45,085 nucleotides of DNA from Bacillota bacterium (GTDB lineage: Bacteria; Bacillota; Clostridia; Christensenellales; Borkfalkiaceae): the NCBI GenBank assembly GCA_003343995.1, contig QAKE01000015.1, positions 1 to 45,085 of the forward strand, read 5' to 3'. Below, piece by piece: positions 30,855 through 38,096 of the stretch (position 1 is its first letter; every line of letters starts with the position of its first letter). Made by a program: the position numbers and the translations under genes. Below the pieces are notes generated by a model. It did no database searches. It was not told where the DNA came from and saw only the letters and a list, made by a program, of their open reading frames with translations.

Positions 30855-32240
30855 TTATTCTTCAGTCTTTTCTTCCGCTTTGTCCTCGGCGGGCTTTTCC
30901 TTTTTCTTGAAAAGGTTCTTTATGCCTTTCTTGGGCGCGGCTTCCTGTACGGGAGCGGCCTCCGCGGCGGGAGCGGCTTCGCCCGCCTCTGCGGCGGCGG
31001 CAGCCTTCGCTTCCTCTTCCTTCTTGTTTTCGAGATACGCCTTCTTCGCGTCCGCGTCGCGGGCGACGATGGTCATTTCCGTTTCTTTATCGAAGAGGTG
31101 GCAGTGCTCCATATCGATGAGCATCTGGATGGTATCGCCGCGTTTAACCTGCGCGCGGGAATCCACTTTCGCGATGAGGTTGGAAACGTCGTCCACGATC
31201 GACTTGATTTCGTCGGGATTTTCCGATTCCTGCTCTTCCGCGGATTTTCTCAGCTTGCAGTAAAGCAACGTTTCCGAACCGAGCATTTCCACGACGTCCA
31301 CGTCGACGGGCATGCAGTATTCGGGATATTTTTCCACGAGGTCCTTTTCGATGTGCAGATCTTCCGGACGCACGCCGAAGGTAACTTCCTTATCGGTGTT
31401 GAGATATTCGTCGAGAGAATAGATGAGATCCACCTTTTCCTTGGGAAGAATCAGCTTTTCTTCGCCGAATTCCACATAAACCTTATCCTTCGTGCCGGTG
31501 AGTTTGGCGGCGAAGAAGTTCATCTGCGGCGTGCCGATAAAGCCCGCGACGAACTGGTTGATGGGGTAATCGTAGAGCGCCTGCGGCGCGTCTACCTGCT
31601 GCATGAAGCCGTCCTTCATGACGACGATACGCGTACCCATGGTCATCGCCTCGACCTGATCGTGCGTGACGTAAATAAAGGTGGTGGCGAGTCTGTTGTG
31701 AATTTTGGTGATTTCCGTTCTCATCTGGGCGCGGAGTTTCGCGTCCAAGTTGGAAAGAGGTTCGTCCAGAAGGAATACCTTCGGTTCGCGGACGATGGCG
31801 CGGCCGAGCGCGACACGCTGTCTCTGACCGCCGGAAAGCGCCTTCGGCTTTCTGGTAAGGTACATTTCGATACCGAGAATTCTCGCGGCTTCTTTCACCC
31901 TCTCGTCGATTTCCGCTTTGGGAACTTTTCTGAGCTTCAGACCGAACGCCATGTTGTCGTAAACGGTCATGTGCGGATAAAGCGCGTAGTTCTGGAACAC
32001 CATCGCGATATCCCTGTCTTTGGGCGCGACGTTGTTTTTCAGCTCGCCGTCGATGTACAGCTCGCCGTCGGAAATCTCTTCCAAGCCCGCGATCATGCGG
32101 AGCGTGGTCGATTTACCGCAGCCGGACGGACCGACGAAAACGATAAACTCTTTATCCTGAATATCGAGGTTGAAATCCGAAACGGCGGTAACGCCGGAAG
32201 GATACACTTTGTAGATATTCTTCAACTGTAAACTTGCCAT
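30855..32240 (-). CDS. Sugar ABC transporter ATP-binding protein (MsmX/UgpC family)
   Basis: A 461-residue ATPase that energises carbohydrate importers from the cytosolic side. Walker A is GPSGCGKST, the signature LSGGQRQRVALGRAIVREPK, and Walker B VFLLDEPLSNLD, followed by the TOBE-type regulatory domain (FGVRPEDL). No permease or binding protein is nearby, as is usual for MsmX-type ATPases shared by several transporters. The last 60 or so residues are an unusual low-complexity tail rich in Ala, Glu and Lys. ATG at 32240 follows GGAGG. It has its own promoter and terminator. Confidence 0.93.
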   Translation of the reverse strand: MASLQLKNIYKVYPSGVTAVSDFNLDIQDKEFIVFVGPSGCGKSTTLRMIAGLEEISDGELYIDGELKNNVAPKDRDIAMVFQNYALYPHMTVYDNMAFGLKLRKVPKAEIDERVKEAARILGIEMYLTRKPKALSGGQRQRVALGRAIVREPKVFLLDEPLSNLDAKLRAQMRTEITKIHNRLATTFIYVTHDQVEAMTMGTRIVVMKDGFMQQVDAPQALYDYPINQFVAGFIGTPQMNFFAAKLTGTKDKVYVEFGEEKLILPKEKVDLIYSLDEYLNTDKEVTFGVRPEDLHIEKDLVEKYPEYCMPVDVDVVEMLGSETLLYCKLRKSAEEQESENPDEIKSIVDDVSNLIAKVDSRAQVKRGDTIQMLIDMEHCHLFDKETEMTIVARDADAKKAYLENKKEEEAKAAAAAEAGEAAPAAEAAPVQEAAPKKGIKNLFKKKEKPAEDKAEEKTEE

Positions 32241-32282
32241 AAAAAGCCTTTCCTCCAAATCTGCTTTTATTCTTGTGTTTAT

Positions 32283-32311
32283 ATTTTACTATAAATGAAA
32301 CTTTTTTACAA
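32283..32311 (-). promoter_or_regulatory. Promoter of the MsmX-type ATPase gene
   Basis: On the minus strand TTGTAA (32311-32306), 17 nt, TAAAAT (32288-32283). The leader to the start codon is about 35 nt. Nothing else was recognised between 32312 and 32370. Confidence 0.6.
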
Positions 32312-32370
32312 TGGGCAAAAGGTCTAAATATATCCCCGAAATCCGTACACGTTGCACAAATTAAGATTTT

Positions 32371-33279
32371 TTATCGGAAATATAGCATGACCATCGCCTG
32401 TTCGACGTATATTAAATTCGCCGCGCGGGTGAAAACGGCGGAATTTTCGCCGTAAAGCACCGCGTCGGACACCTCCTCCCCGTGGTGCACCGGCAATACG
32501 TGCAGGTATTTCGCGCGCGGGATTTCCTTGAGCAGTTCTTCCGTGACGGCGTAACCGGCGAGTTTTTCCGTTTCGTCGTCCCAGACGGTGGTGACGACGT
32601 CGGCGTTTTTAACGGCTTGCTGCACCGACGAGGTGAGCGCGACGTCGCCGAACTGGGAAATCTTTCTCAGCGTTTCCCCCGCGGGGAGCAGTTCTTCGGG
32701 GGCGCACAAAGTCACCTCCGCGCCGCACTTGATATAGGCGTTGATCTCCTCCGCCGCCGGCGATTTCAGATTGCCGAGCGCCGCGTACTTCACGCCGGAA
32801 AGGCGCCCCGCCGCCTCCCACATGGTGAAGAGGTTCGCCAGCACCTGACAGGCGCTGTCCCTGCCGTCTTTTAAATGGATTACCGGCAGAGCGTTGGTTT
32901 TCAGCTGCGCGACGGCGTCCGGCGCGAGGTTTTTCGCAACGAGTCCGTTTACGCCGTAAGCGCGCAGAATGTGCGCCGCGTCGAGGTGCGTGAGCCCGCG
33001 GTAAAAGTCCGCGTCCGACGGGGAAAGATAGAGGGTTTTTCCGCCGATGCGGTTGATGGCGAGTTCAAAGGAAATGCGCACGCGCGAGGAGCTGCTTTGC
33101 AGCATGATGGCGACGTTTTTGCCCTCGAACACGCCGAGTTTTTCCTTGACCTGCTGTTTTTGCTTGAGCTTTCGCGCAAGATGCAGAATTTCGTAGATGT
33201 CCCCCTCTTCCAGATCGGAAACGGAAAACACGTGCTTCGTGCTCATTTTCCCCTTCGGGTTATATTTGTTGATTTCCAT
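32371..33279 (-). CDS. Divergent aspartate/ornithine carbamoyltransferase-family protein
   Basis: A 302-residue protein with the two-domain carbamoyltransferase fold. The family pattern is clear (SSSSRVRISFELAINRIGG; GEEVSDAVLYGENSAVFTRAANLIYVEQAM), but key motifs are altered. The carbamoyl phosphate motif STRTR is SSRVR (64-68), the HPxQ motif is SACQ (142-145), and HCLP of ornithine enzymes is HVLP (260-263). It may use another substrate, as YgeW-type relatives do, or may have lost catalysis. ATG at 33279 follows GGGAG. It lies 26 nt after the YfbR-type gene, and no arginine or pyrimidine genes are near. Confidence 0.85.
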   Translation of the reverse strand: MEINKYNPKGKMSTKHVFSVSDLEEGDIYEILHLARKLKQKQQVKEKLGVFEGKNVAIMLQSSSSRVRISFELAINRIGGKTLYLSPSDADFYRGLTHLDAAHILRAYGVNGLVAKNLAPDAVAQLKTNALPVIHLKDGRDSACQVLANLFTMWEAAGRLSGVKYAALGNLKSPAAEEINAYIKCGAEVTLCAPEELLPAGETLRKISQFGDVALTSSVQQAVKNADVVTTVWDDETEKLAGYAVTEELLKEIPRAKYLHVLPVHHGEEVSDAVLYGENSAVFTRAANLIYVEQAMVMLYFR

Positions 33280-33305
33280 AAACGAGACTCCCTTGCTTTT
33301 ATCGT

Positions 33306-33881
33306 TTAATCGAGTTCGTCCAGCGTGAGTTCGTACGCCGGCGCGACGTTTTCCATAAAATACCGCACCTCTTCCATGTCGAGGGCGCGGATTGCCTTCA
33401 GCGTGGCGGCCTTCGCCTTTTTGAATTCCGTGTTGCCCGCCTTCACTTCCTCCACGCACTTCAAATACGCGGAGATTTTGTCCGCCGCCTTGGCGAGCTT
33501 GTATTCGTATCGCTCCGCGTCGGGCAGCACGTAGGTTTCGTAATCGGGCTTCAGCTCCGCGGGCAGCGTATCGAGCAGCTTTACGCAGGCGTTTTTTTCG
33601 AGGTCCTTGTACGCCGTCTGAATATCCTTGTTGAAATATTTGATGGGCGTGGGCAGATCGCCGGTGATGACCTCCCCCGTTTCGTGATACAGCGCGTAAA
33701 GCGCCGCGCGCTCGGCGTCTACGTTCTTTTGATAAAAGCGCTTGGCGATGAGGGCGAGCGCGTGGGCGATGACCGCCACCTGCTCGGTGTGCTCCATGAT
33801 GTTCTCTTCCCTCAAAGAGCGCATGAGCGACCAGCGCTTGATATATTTCATTCTGTCCAAAAAAGCGAAAAACTTAATCAT
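33306..33881 (-). CDS. yfbR: YfbR-like 5'-deoxynucleotidase (HD-domain protein)
   Basis: A 191-residue protein closely following Escherichia coli YfbR along its length, for example WSLMRSLREENIMEHTEQVA, VITGDLPTPIKYFN and ISAYLKCVEEVKAGN. YfbR dephosphorylates deoxynucleoside 5'-monophosphates and is a metal-dependent HD-fold enzyme. The metal ligands His31, His66 and Asp134 are present, but the HD aspartate is replaced by Glu67 (YHETGEV). The start at 33881 follows CGGAG. It has its own promoter, which overlaps the divergent thiT promoter. Confidence 0.9.
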   Translation of the reverse strand: MIKFFAFLDRMKYIKRWSLMRSLREENIMEHTEQVAVIAHALALIAKRFYQKNVDAERAALYALYHETGEVITGDLPTPIKYFNKDIQTAYKDLEKNACVKLLDTLPAELKPDYETYVLPDAERYEYKLAKAADKISAYLKCVEEVKAGNTEFKKAKAATLKAIRALDMEEVRYFMENVAPAYELTLDELD

Positions 33882-33899
33882 TTTTTTCTCCGTTCTAAT

Positions 33900-33928
33900 A
33901 GTATAGCACATTAAAACGATTGACACAA
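33900..33928 (-). promoter_or_regulatory. Promoter of the yfbR-carbamoyltransferase pair
   Basis: On the minus strand TTGTGT (33928-33923), 17 nt, TATACT (33905-33900). Its -35 overlaps the -35 of the divergent thiT promoter (33920-33925), so the two polymerases should compete. Confidence 0.6.
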
Positions 33929-33948
33929 TCTTTTTTTTATATTACAAT
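33920..33948 (+). promoter_or_regulatory. Promoter of the TPP riboswitch-thiT unit
   Basis: TTGACA (33920-33925), 17 nt, TACAAT (33943-33948). The expected start is near 33955, just before the riboswitch. Confidence 0.75.
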
Positions 33949-33967
33949 AATTGCCGAAAACAAAATA

Positions 33968-34087
33968 TCGCTATGGGTGCCGTAAAAAGCTGAGATTATA
34001 CCATTGAACCCGACAGGATAATGCCTGAAGGGAAACGCAAAATCTTTTTCTTGCCGTTTGACGCGCCCTTTTTCGGGTGCGTTTTTC
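33968..34087 (+). promoter_or_regulatory. TPP riboswitch (thi box) with terminator
   Basis: The aptamer shows the conserved blocks GGGTGC (33975-33980), GCTGAGA (33989-33995), CATTGAACCCGACAGGATAATGCC and CTGAAGGGAA (to about 34033). Downstream, ACGCGCCC (34061-34068) pairs with GGGTGCGT (34075-34082), followed by TTTTT, an intrinsic terminator. This layout fits premature termination when thiamine pyrophosphate is bound, switching off the thiamine transporter gene behind it. Confidence 0.93.
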
Positions 34088-34114
34088 TGTTTATGCGATA
34101 TAAAGGAGAGAGAT

Positions 34115-35233
34115 ATGTTTTCAAACTGGGATGAGGAAGTCACCGCGTTGACTTCCGATCAGCAGATCGAGGCGCTCAAACGCGTCATCGAATCGGTGCA
34201 GGGCTTCGCCCTCTGGGTGGCGATCGCCCTCGCCGCCGTGCTCATCGTAACCGGTATTATCGTGAAATTCCGCTTTCCCGATAAAATGCGCGGTTTTGCG
34301 CTCACCGCCGTCGGCATCGTGCTCGGCTTTGCGCTCACGCTGATTTCCGTGCTCTTGTACATGCAGATCACCCGCATGGTATGGAAAGAGGAAATCGACG
34401 CGAACTTCTGGCTGCTCGTCGGATTGTTCGGCTACGCAGTCGTCGCCGTGCTCGCCAACCTGTTCACCGTGCTCTTTGCCAAAAAGGCGTTCAAGCCCGT
34501 TTTGTGGACGTCGCTCGCGCTCTTCGTCGGCTACCTCGTGGCGATCTTGTGCGTGTTCCCCACCTATGAGGGATACGAACCGAAAAACAACACGCTGTTC
34601 AGCATTCTCACCGCAGTCCTCGTCGCGGTCATCGCGGCGCTGGCGGTGCTCTTCGATCGCAGAAAGGGCGGCGCGGGCGAAACCAAGCAGCTCGCTTACG
34701 CGGGGGTGTGCATCGCAACCTCCTTCGCGCTCTCTTACGTGAAATTTTTCTCCCTGCCGATGGGCGGCTCCGTCACCCTCGTTTCCATGCTGCCGCTCAT
34801 GCTCTACGCCTATATGTTCGGCGCGAAAAAGGGCGTGATCGCCGGCGTGATCTACGGGCTTTTGCAGTGCATCCAGTCGCCGCAGATCTACCAGCCGGTG
34901 CAGGTGCTCCTCGATTACCCCGTCGCGTTCGGCGCGCTGGGCTTGGCGGGCATGTTTAAAGGTATGAAGGGACTGAAAGGAAATATGCTTTTGGAATTCG
35001 TGCTCGGCATGATCGTCGCCTGCGTCGGCAGATATTTCGCGCACGTTTTGAGCGGATATTTCGTGTTCTACTCTTGGTCGGCGTTCGAGGAAGGCAAGGA
35101 GCTTTTGTACAGCTTTGCCTACAACGCGTTCGTGCTCGTGGACCTCGCGCTCGACGTCGCCGTCGGCGCGGCGCTGCTCTCCTCACAAGCGATGAGAAAG
35201 CAGATCGCCTCCGTGAACTTTATCGAAGAATGA
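34115..35233 (+). CDS. thiT: ThiT-type thiamine transporter with extra N-terminal membrane domain
   Basis: The C-terminal part (about 190-372) is an ECF-type thiamine-binding S component: SFALSYVKFFSLPMGGSV, FGAKKGVIAGVIYGLLQCIQ and QVLLDYPVAFGALGLAG are typical ThiT segments. ThiT proteins usually have about 190-230 residues; this one has 372. The extra N-terminal 185 residues contain about five further membrane helices (near 31-50, 58-83, 97-122, 128-148, 160-180) of no recognised family. ATG at 34115 follows AAAGGAG. The TPP riboswitch upstream strongly supports a role in thiamine uptake, which would need a shared ECF module encoded elsewhere. Confidence 0.92.
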   Translation: MFSNWDEEVTALTSDQQIEALKRVIESVQGFALWVAIALAAVLIVTGIIVKFRFPDKMRGFALTAVGIVLGFALTLISVLLYMQITRMVWKEEIDANFWLLVGLFGYAVVAVLANLFTVLFAKKAFKPVLWTSLALFVGYLVAILCVFPTYEGYEPKNNTLFSILTAVLVAVIAALAVLFDRRKGGAGETKQLAYAGVCIATSFALSYVKFFSLPMGGSVTLVSMLPLMLYAYMFGAKKGVIAGVIYGLLQCIQSPQIYQPVQVLLDYPVAFGALGLAGMFKGMKGLKGNMLLEFVLGMIVACVGRYFAHVLSGYFVFYSWSAFEEGKELLYSFAYNAFVLVDLALDVAVGAALLSSQAMRKQIASVNFIEE

Positions 35234-35247
35234 TTTTACGATAGAAA

Positions 35248-35279
35248 AGCCCCCGCCGTGCCACGGCGGGGGCTTTTTG
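35248..35279. terminator. Bidirectional terminator between thiT and the aldolase gene
   Basis: AGCCCCCGCCGTG (35248-35260) pairs with CACGGCGGGGGCT (35262-35274), with T-tracts after it on the plus strand and an A-tract before it. The genes on each side converge. Confidence 0.9.
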
Positions 35280-35280
35280 T

Positions 35281-36117
35281 TTACGCTTTGCCGGCGCAGC
35301 CGAACAGGCGGATCTTCGTTTTGACCGCTTCTTTGATGGCTGCGACTTTCAAATTGCGCGTTTCGAGGTAGCCGAGGTTCTTTTCCGTCCCCTCGCGCAT
35401 CGCCGCCTCCCCCGCAAGGCACAGATCGGTGAACACGTTCACCTTGGCGATGCCCCCCGCGATGCTTCGGGCGAAATCGTCGTCGGACAGTCCGCTGCCC
35501 CCGTGCAGGACGAGGGGAATATCCACGGCGTTTGCGATTTCCTTTAACCGAGCGATGTTGAGCATGGGCTTTTTCTTATACACGCCGTGCGCCGAACCGA
35601 TGGCGACCGCCAGCGCGTCCACGCCTGTATCCGTTGCGTAGGCGAGCGCCTCCTCCGCGGTGGTGTACATATCCGAAAGCGCGTCGTCGCCCGCGGCGGC
35701 ATCCCCCACGTGCCCGATCTCCCCTTCCACCGTCGCGCCCATGGCGTGCGCGAGCTTCACGATCTCCCGCGTTTGGGCGATATTTTCGGCGTAGGGCTTC
35801 ACCGAGCCGTCGAACATCACCGAGGAAAAGCCGAGTTTAAGCGCCTCCACGCACCGTTCGTAGGTCAGCCCGTGGTCGTAATGCACCGCGACGGGCACGC
35901 GCGCCCGCTTTGCCGCCGCAATGACGGAAGGCGCGATGAGTTTCAATTCCCCGTAGGGCAAAAGCACCTCCGCCGTGCCGATGATGATGGGCGAAGAAAG
36001 CTCCTCCGCCGCCCCGATCGCCGCCTGCAGCATGTCGGTATCCGTGGTGTTGAACAGCCCCACGGCGTATTTTTCCTTTCGGGCTTTTTTGAGTATGTCG
36101 TTTAAATTTACAAGCAT
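35281..36117 (-). CDS. Class II ketose-bisphosphate aldolase (Fba/GatY type)
   Basis: A 278-residue zinc aldolase that splits ketose (bis)phosphates into a triose phosphate pair. Active-site residues are visible: Asp81-His82 (VHYDHG), Glu132 region (EGEIGHVG), His177 (AIGSAHGVYKKKP), His205 (LVLHGGSG) and Asn227 (AKVNVFTD). AIGSAHG points to the GatY/KbaY/Fba group, so tagatose- or fructose-type bisphosphates are likely. ATG at 36117 follows AAGGAG, and its start overlaps the end of the PfkB gene. It is the last gene of the PIG-L operon and probably performs the final cleavage. Confidence 0.93.
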   Translation of the reverse strand: MLVNLNDILKKARKEKYAVGLFNTTDTDMLQAAIGAAEELSSPIIIGTAEVLLPYGELKLIAPSVIAAAKRARVPVAVHYDHGLTYERCVEALKLGFSSVMFDGSVKPYAENIAQTREIVKLAHAMGATVEGEIGHVGDAAAGDDALSDMYTTAEEALAYATDTGVDALAVAIGSAHGVYKKKPMLNIARLKEIANAVDIPLVLHGGSGLSDDDFARSIAGGIAKVNVFTDLCLAGEAAMREGTEKNLGYLETRNLKVAAIKEAVKTKIRLFGCAGKA

Positions 36118-37076
36118 GTTTTTCTCCTTTTGAAATGCGCGCACATTTTCCGCGCGCCGTCGAGGCTCGTCATGCCTCCCGTCGCGTCCGCCGCGCTGAG
36201 CGCCGCCGCGGCGGCGACCGTTGCCGTTTGCAGAATTTCCCCGTCGTCCGCGCCCTCGTAAATGCCGAGCAGCGCCCCCGCGCAGAAGGCGTCGCCCGCC
36301 CCCGTGGTGCCCTTGATGAACCCTTCCGGCAAATCGAAGGAGGGCACGGAAACCGTTCCGCGGGCGGAAACGCACACGCCCGCCTCGGGGCAGTGGACGA
36401 TCACCCGCTCTCTCACGCCGAGCGCGAGCAGTTTTTCCGCGATAGCTGGCAGGTTTTTCACCGCGGGATTTTCCCCCGCGAGCCGCGCCGCCTCCGTTTC
36501 GTTGACGATGAGATTATCGACGTACGGCAGACAGGGAAGCACCAGCGGATAGCGCTCGGAATTTTCGCTCACCAAGTCAACGGACGTCTTTATCCCCCGC
36601 GCCTTCGCCGCTTTTAAAATCTTCAGTCCCTCGCCGTTGTCCACGGCGTCGAGCAGCAGAAAATAGCCGAGGTGCAGCATATCGGCGTTTAAAACGTCGA
36701 AATCGACGTCCGCCGCCGAAAACGCGGCGTTTACGCCGGCGTAGGTGAAAAAGGTGCGCTGTCCGCCGCGCACGCTCATCACGTCGGTAAAGCTGGTGCG
36801 CGCGCCGCATACGGTTTTTACCCCCGCAACGTCCACGCCGCAATCGGCGAGGGCGCGCGTAACGAACTCCCCGTCGGCGTCGTCGCCCACCAGCCCCGCC
36901 GCCTTCACCTCGATTTCGGGGCGCAGTTTTTTCAAATCGACGGCGGTATTGGGCACGCACCCGCCCGCCGCGCGGGAAACGCGGAGGATCTGCGTCAGCT
37001 CCCCCGCCTGCGGGTAAGCGGAAATTTCGTTGATTTTATCCGCGAGGATCGTTCCCGCGATAACGACGCCCGCCAT
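36108..37076 (-). CDS. PfkB-family carbohydrate kinase
   Basis: A 322-residue ribokinase-fold sugar kinase. The N-terminal sugar-binding segment is AGGCVPNTAVDLKKL and the second signature with the catalytic Asp is GFIKGTTGAGDAFCAG. The family phosphorylates sugars or sugar phosphates such as ribose, fructose 1-phosphate, tagatose 6-phosphate or KDG. Here it overlaps the aldolase gene and follows the NagB-like gene by one base, so a hexose-phosphate to bisphosphate step before aldol cleavage is plausible. The specific sugar cannot be read from the sequence. Confidence 0.92.
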   Translation of the reverse strand: MAGVVIAGTILADKINEISAYPQAGELTQILRVSRAAGGCVPNTAVDLKKLRPEIEVKAAGLVGDDADGEFVTRALADCGVDVAGVKTVCGARTSFTDVMSVRGGQRTFFTYAGVNAAFSAADVDFDVLNADMLHLGYFLLLDAVDNGEGLKILKAAKARGIKTSVDLVSENSERYPLVLPCLPYVDNLIVNETEAARLAGENPAVKNLPAIAEKLLALGVRERVIVHCPEAGVCVSARGTVSVPSFDLPEGFIKGTTGAGDAFCAGALLGIYEGADDGEILQTATVAAAAALSAADATGGMTSLDGARKMCAHFKRRKTCL

Positions 37077-37077
37077 A

Positions 37078-38022
37078 TCAGTTGGCTTCCGGACAGAGCG
37101 GACCGGCGAGCTCCTTCAAGAAGAACAGCTTGCCGGCGAGCGTGGGGATATAGCTCGACGTGATAAAGCGCGTGGGCCCGTAGCGCAGCGTCATCCACAG
37201 GCTCATGCCCTGCCACTGCATCCCGCGGGAAAACGCGCCGTCCGCGCCGCCGATGGCGTAATCCGCCTGAAAGAGGAGCGCCGGCCCCACCGTGTTCGCG
37301 CGGCAGGGAACGAGGCTCGTTCTGCTCTTGAAAGAGGTCAGCGCGTTCTGCTCGATGGTGAGGGGATGCAGTTTCGCGCCGATGCGGTAAGGCTGTTTCT
37401 TCCATTCCCCGTCGCTTTTGAATTCCGAACCGAAATGCGGTTCCCAGAACGCGATGTGGCACATTCTGCCGATGCCGTAAACGAGCACCAGCTCCGCCCC
37501 TTCCTTTTTGAGGGCGGCGATCTTTTCGGGATAGGTCGGCAGATTGTCTTTGGTGGCGAAATTGCGCTGGCTTTCGGGAACGGTCAGCCCGCCCAACGGG
37601 CGGTAAAAGGCGTTTTCCATGGCGCTCTGAAAGGATGCCTCCCCCGTGATGGTGTTGCCCTCCGCGTCCGCCCATTCGTCCATGTTGAAACACCATACGT
37701 TTTTGCAGCTTTCCTTCCATTCCTTCAGAAAGAACACCGCCCACTTATACATGCCCATGGGCCCCACCGGCAGGATGAAGGCGAGCTTTTTCCCCTCCGC
37801 GTTGGCTTTTTTCACGCGGGAGGCGATTTCGTGCCCCATCTTCACCTCGAATTCGACGAGGCTGTCGCACTGTTCGGGAGAAAAATCGTTGTGCCAGAAC
37901 GGCTGTCTTTCCGTAACGCTCTCCGGCGCGTTCGCACAGCACGCGTCAATCTTTTCAAAATCCCAGCCCTCGGGATAAAACCCCTCGAGCAGACTGCCCT
38001 TTACCGTAGAATTAAAATCCAT
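37078..38022 (-). CDS. NagB-like (glucosamine-6-phosphate deaminase/isomerase family) protein, divergent
   Basis: A 314-residue protein related to glucosamine-6-phosphate deaminase. Family marks are CFNMDEW with Asp115, GIGRMCHIAFWEP (183-195) with His189 and Glu194, and the phosphate loop position LPVGPMGMY (84-92) in place of LPTGGTP. The Asp just before the catalytic His in NagB (GNDGH) is Met here, and the phosphate loop is changed, so ordinary deamination of GlcN6P is doubtful. It is longer than NagB (about 266 residues). ATG at 38022 follows AAGGAG. It may isomerise or deaminate a different amino sugar derivative. Confidence 0.82.
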   Translation of the reverse strand: MDFNSTVKGSLLEGFYPEGWDFEKIDACCANAPESVTERQPFWHNDFSPEQCDSLVEFEVKMGHEIASRVKKANAEGKKLAFILPVGPMGMYKWAVFFLKEWKESCKNVWCFNMDEWADAEGNTITGEASFQSAMENAFYRPLGGLTVPESQRNFATKDNLPTYPEKIAALKKEGAELVLVYGIGRMCHIAFWEPHFGSEFKSDGEWKKQPYRIGAKLHPLTIEQNALTSFKSRTSLVPCRANTVGPALLFQADYAIGGADGAFSRGMQWQGMSLWMTLRYGPTRFITSSYIPTLAGKLFFLKELAGPLCPEAN

Positions 38023-38096
38023 TTTTTTACTCCTTTTTGTTTTGCCCGCTCCGCGGGCGGAAAGTGTTATCGTTTTACGGCGTACGCGCCGCACGT

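Noticed and set aside
30843..32231. 462-codon plus-strand reading frame opposite the MsmX-type ATPase
   Set aside because: Shadow frame; the minus strand encodes an unmistakable ABC ATPase.
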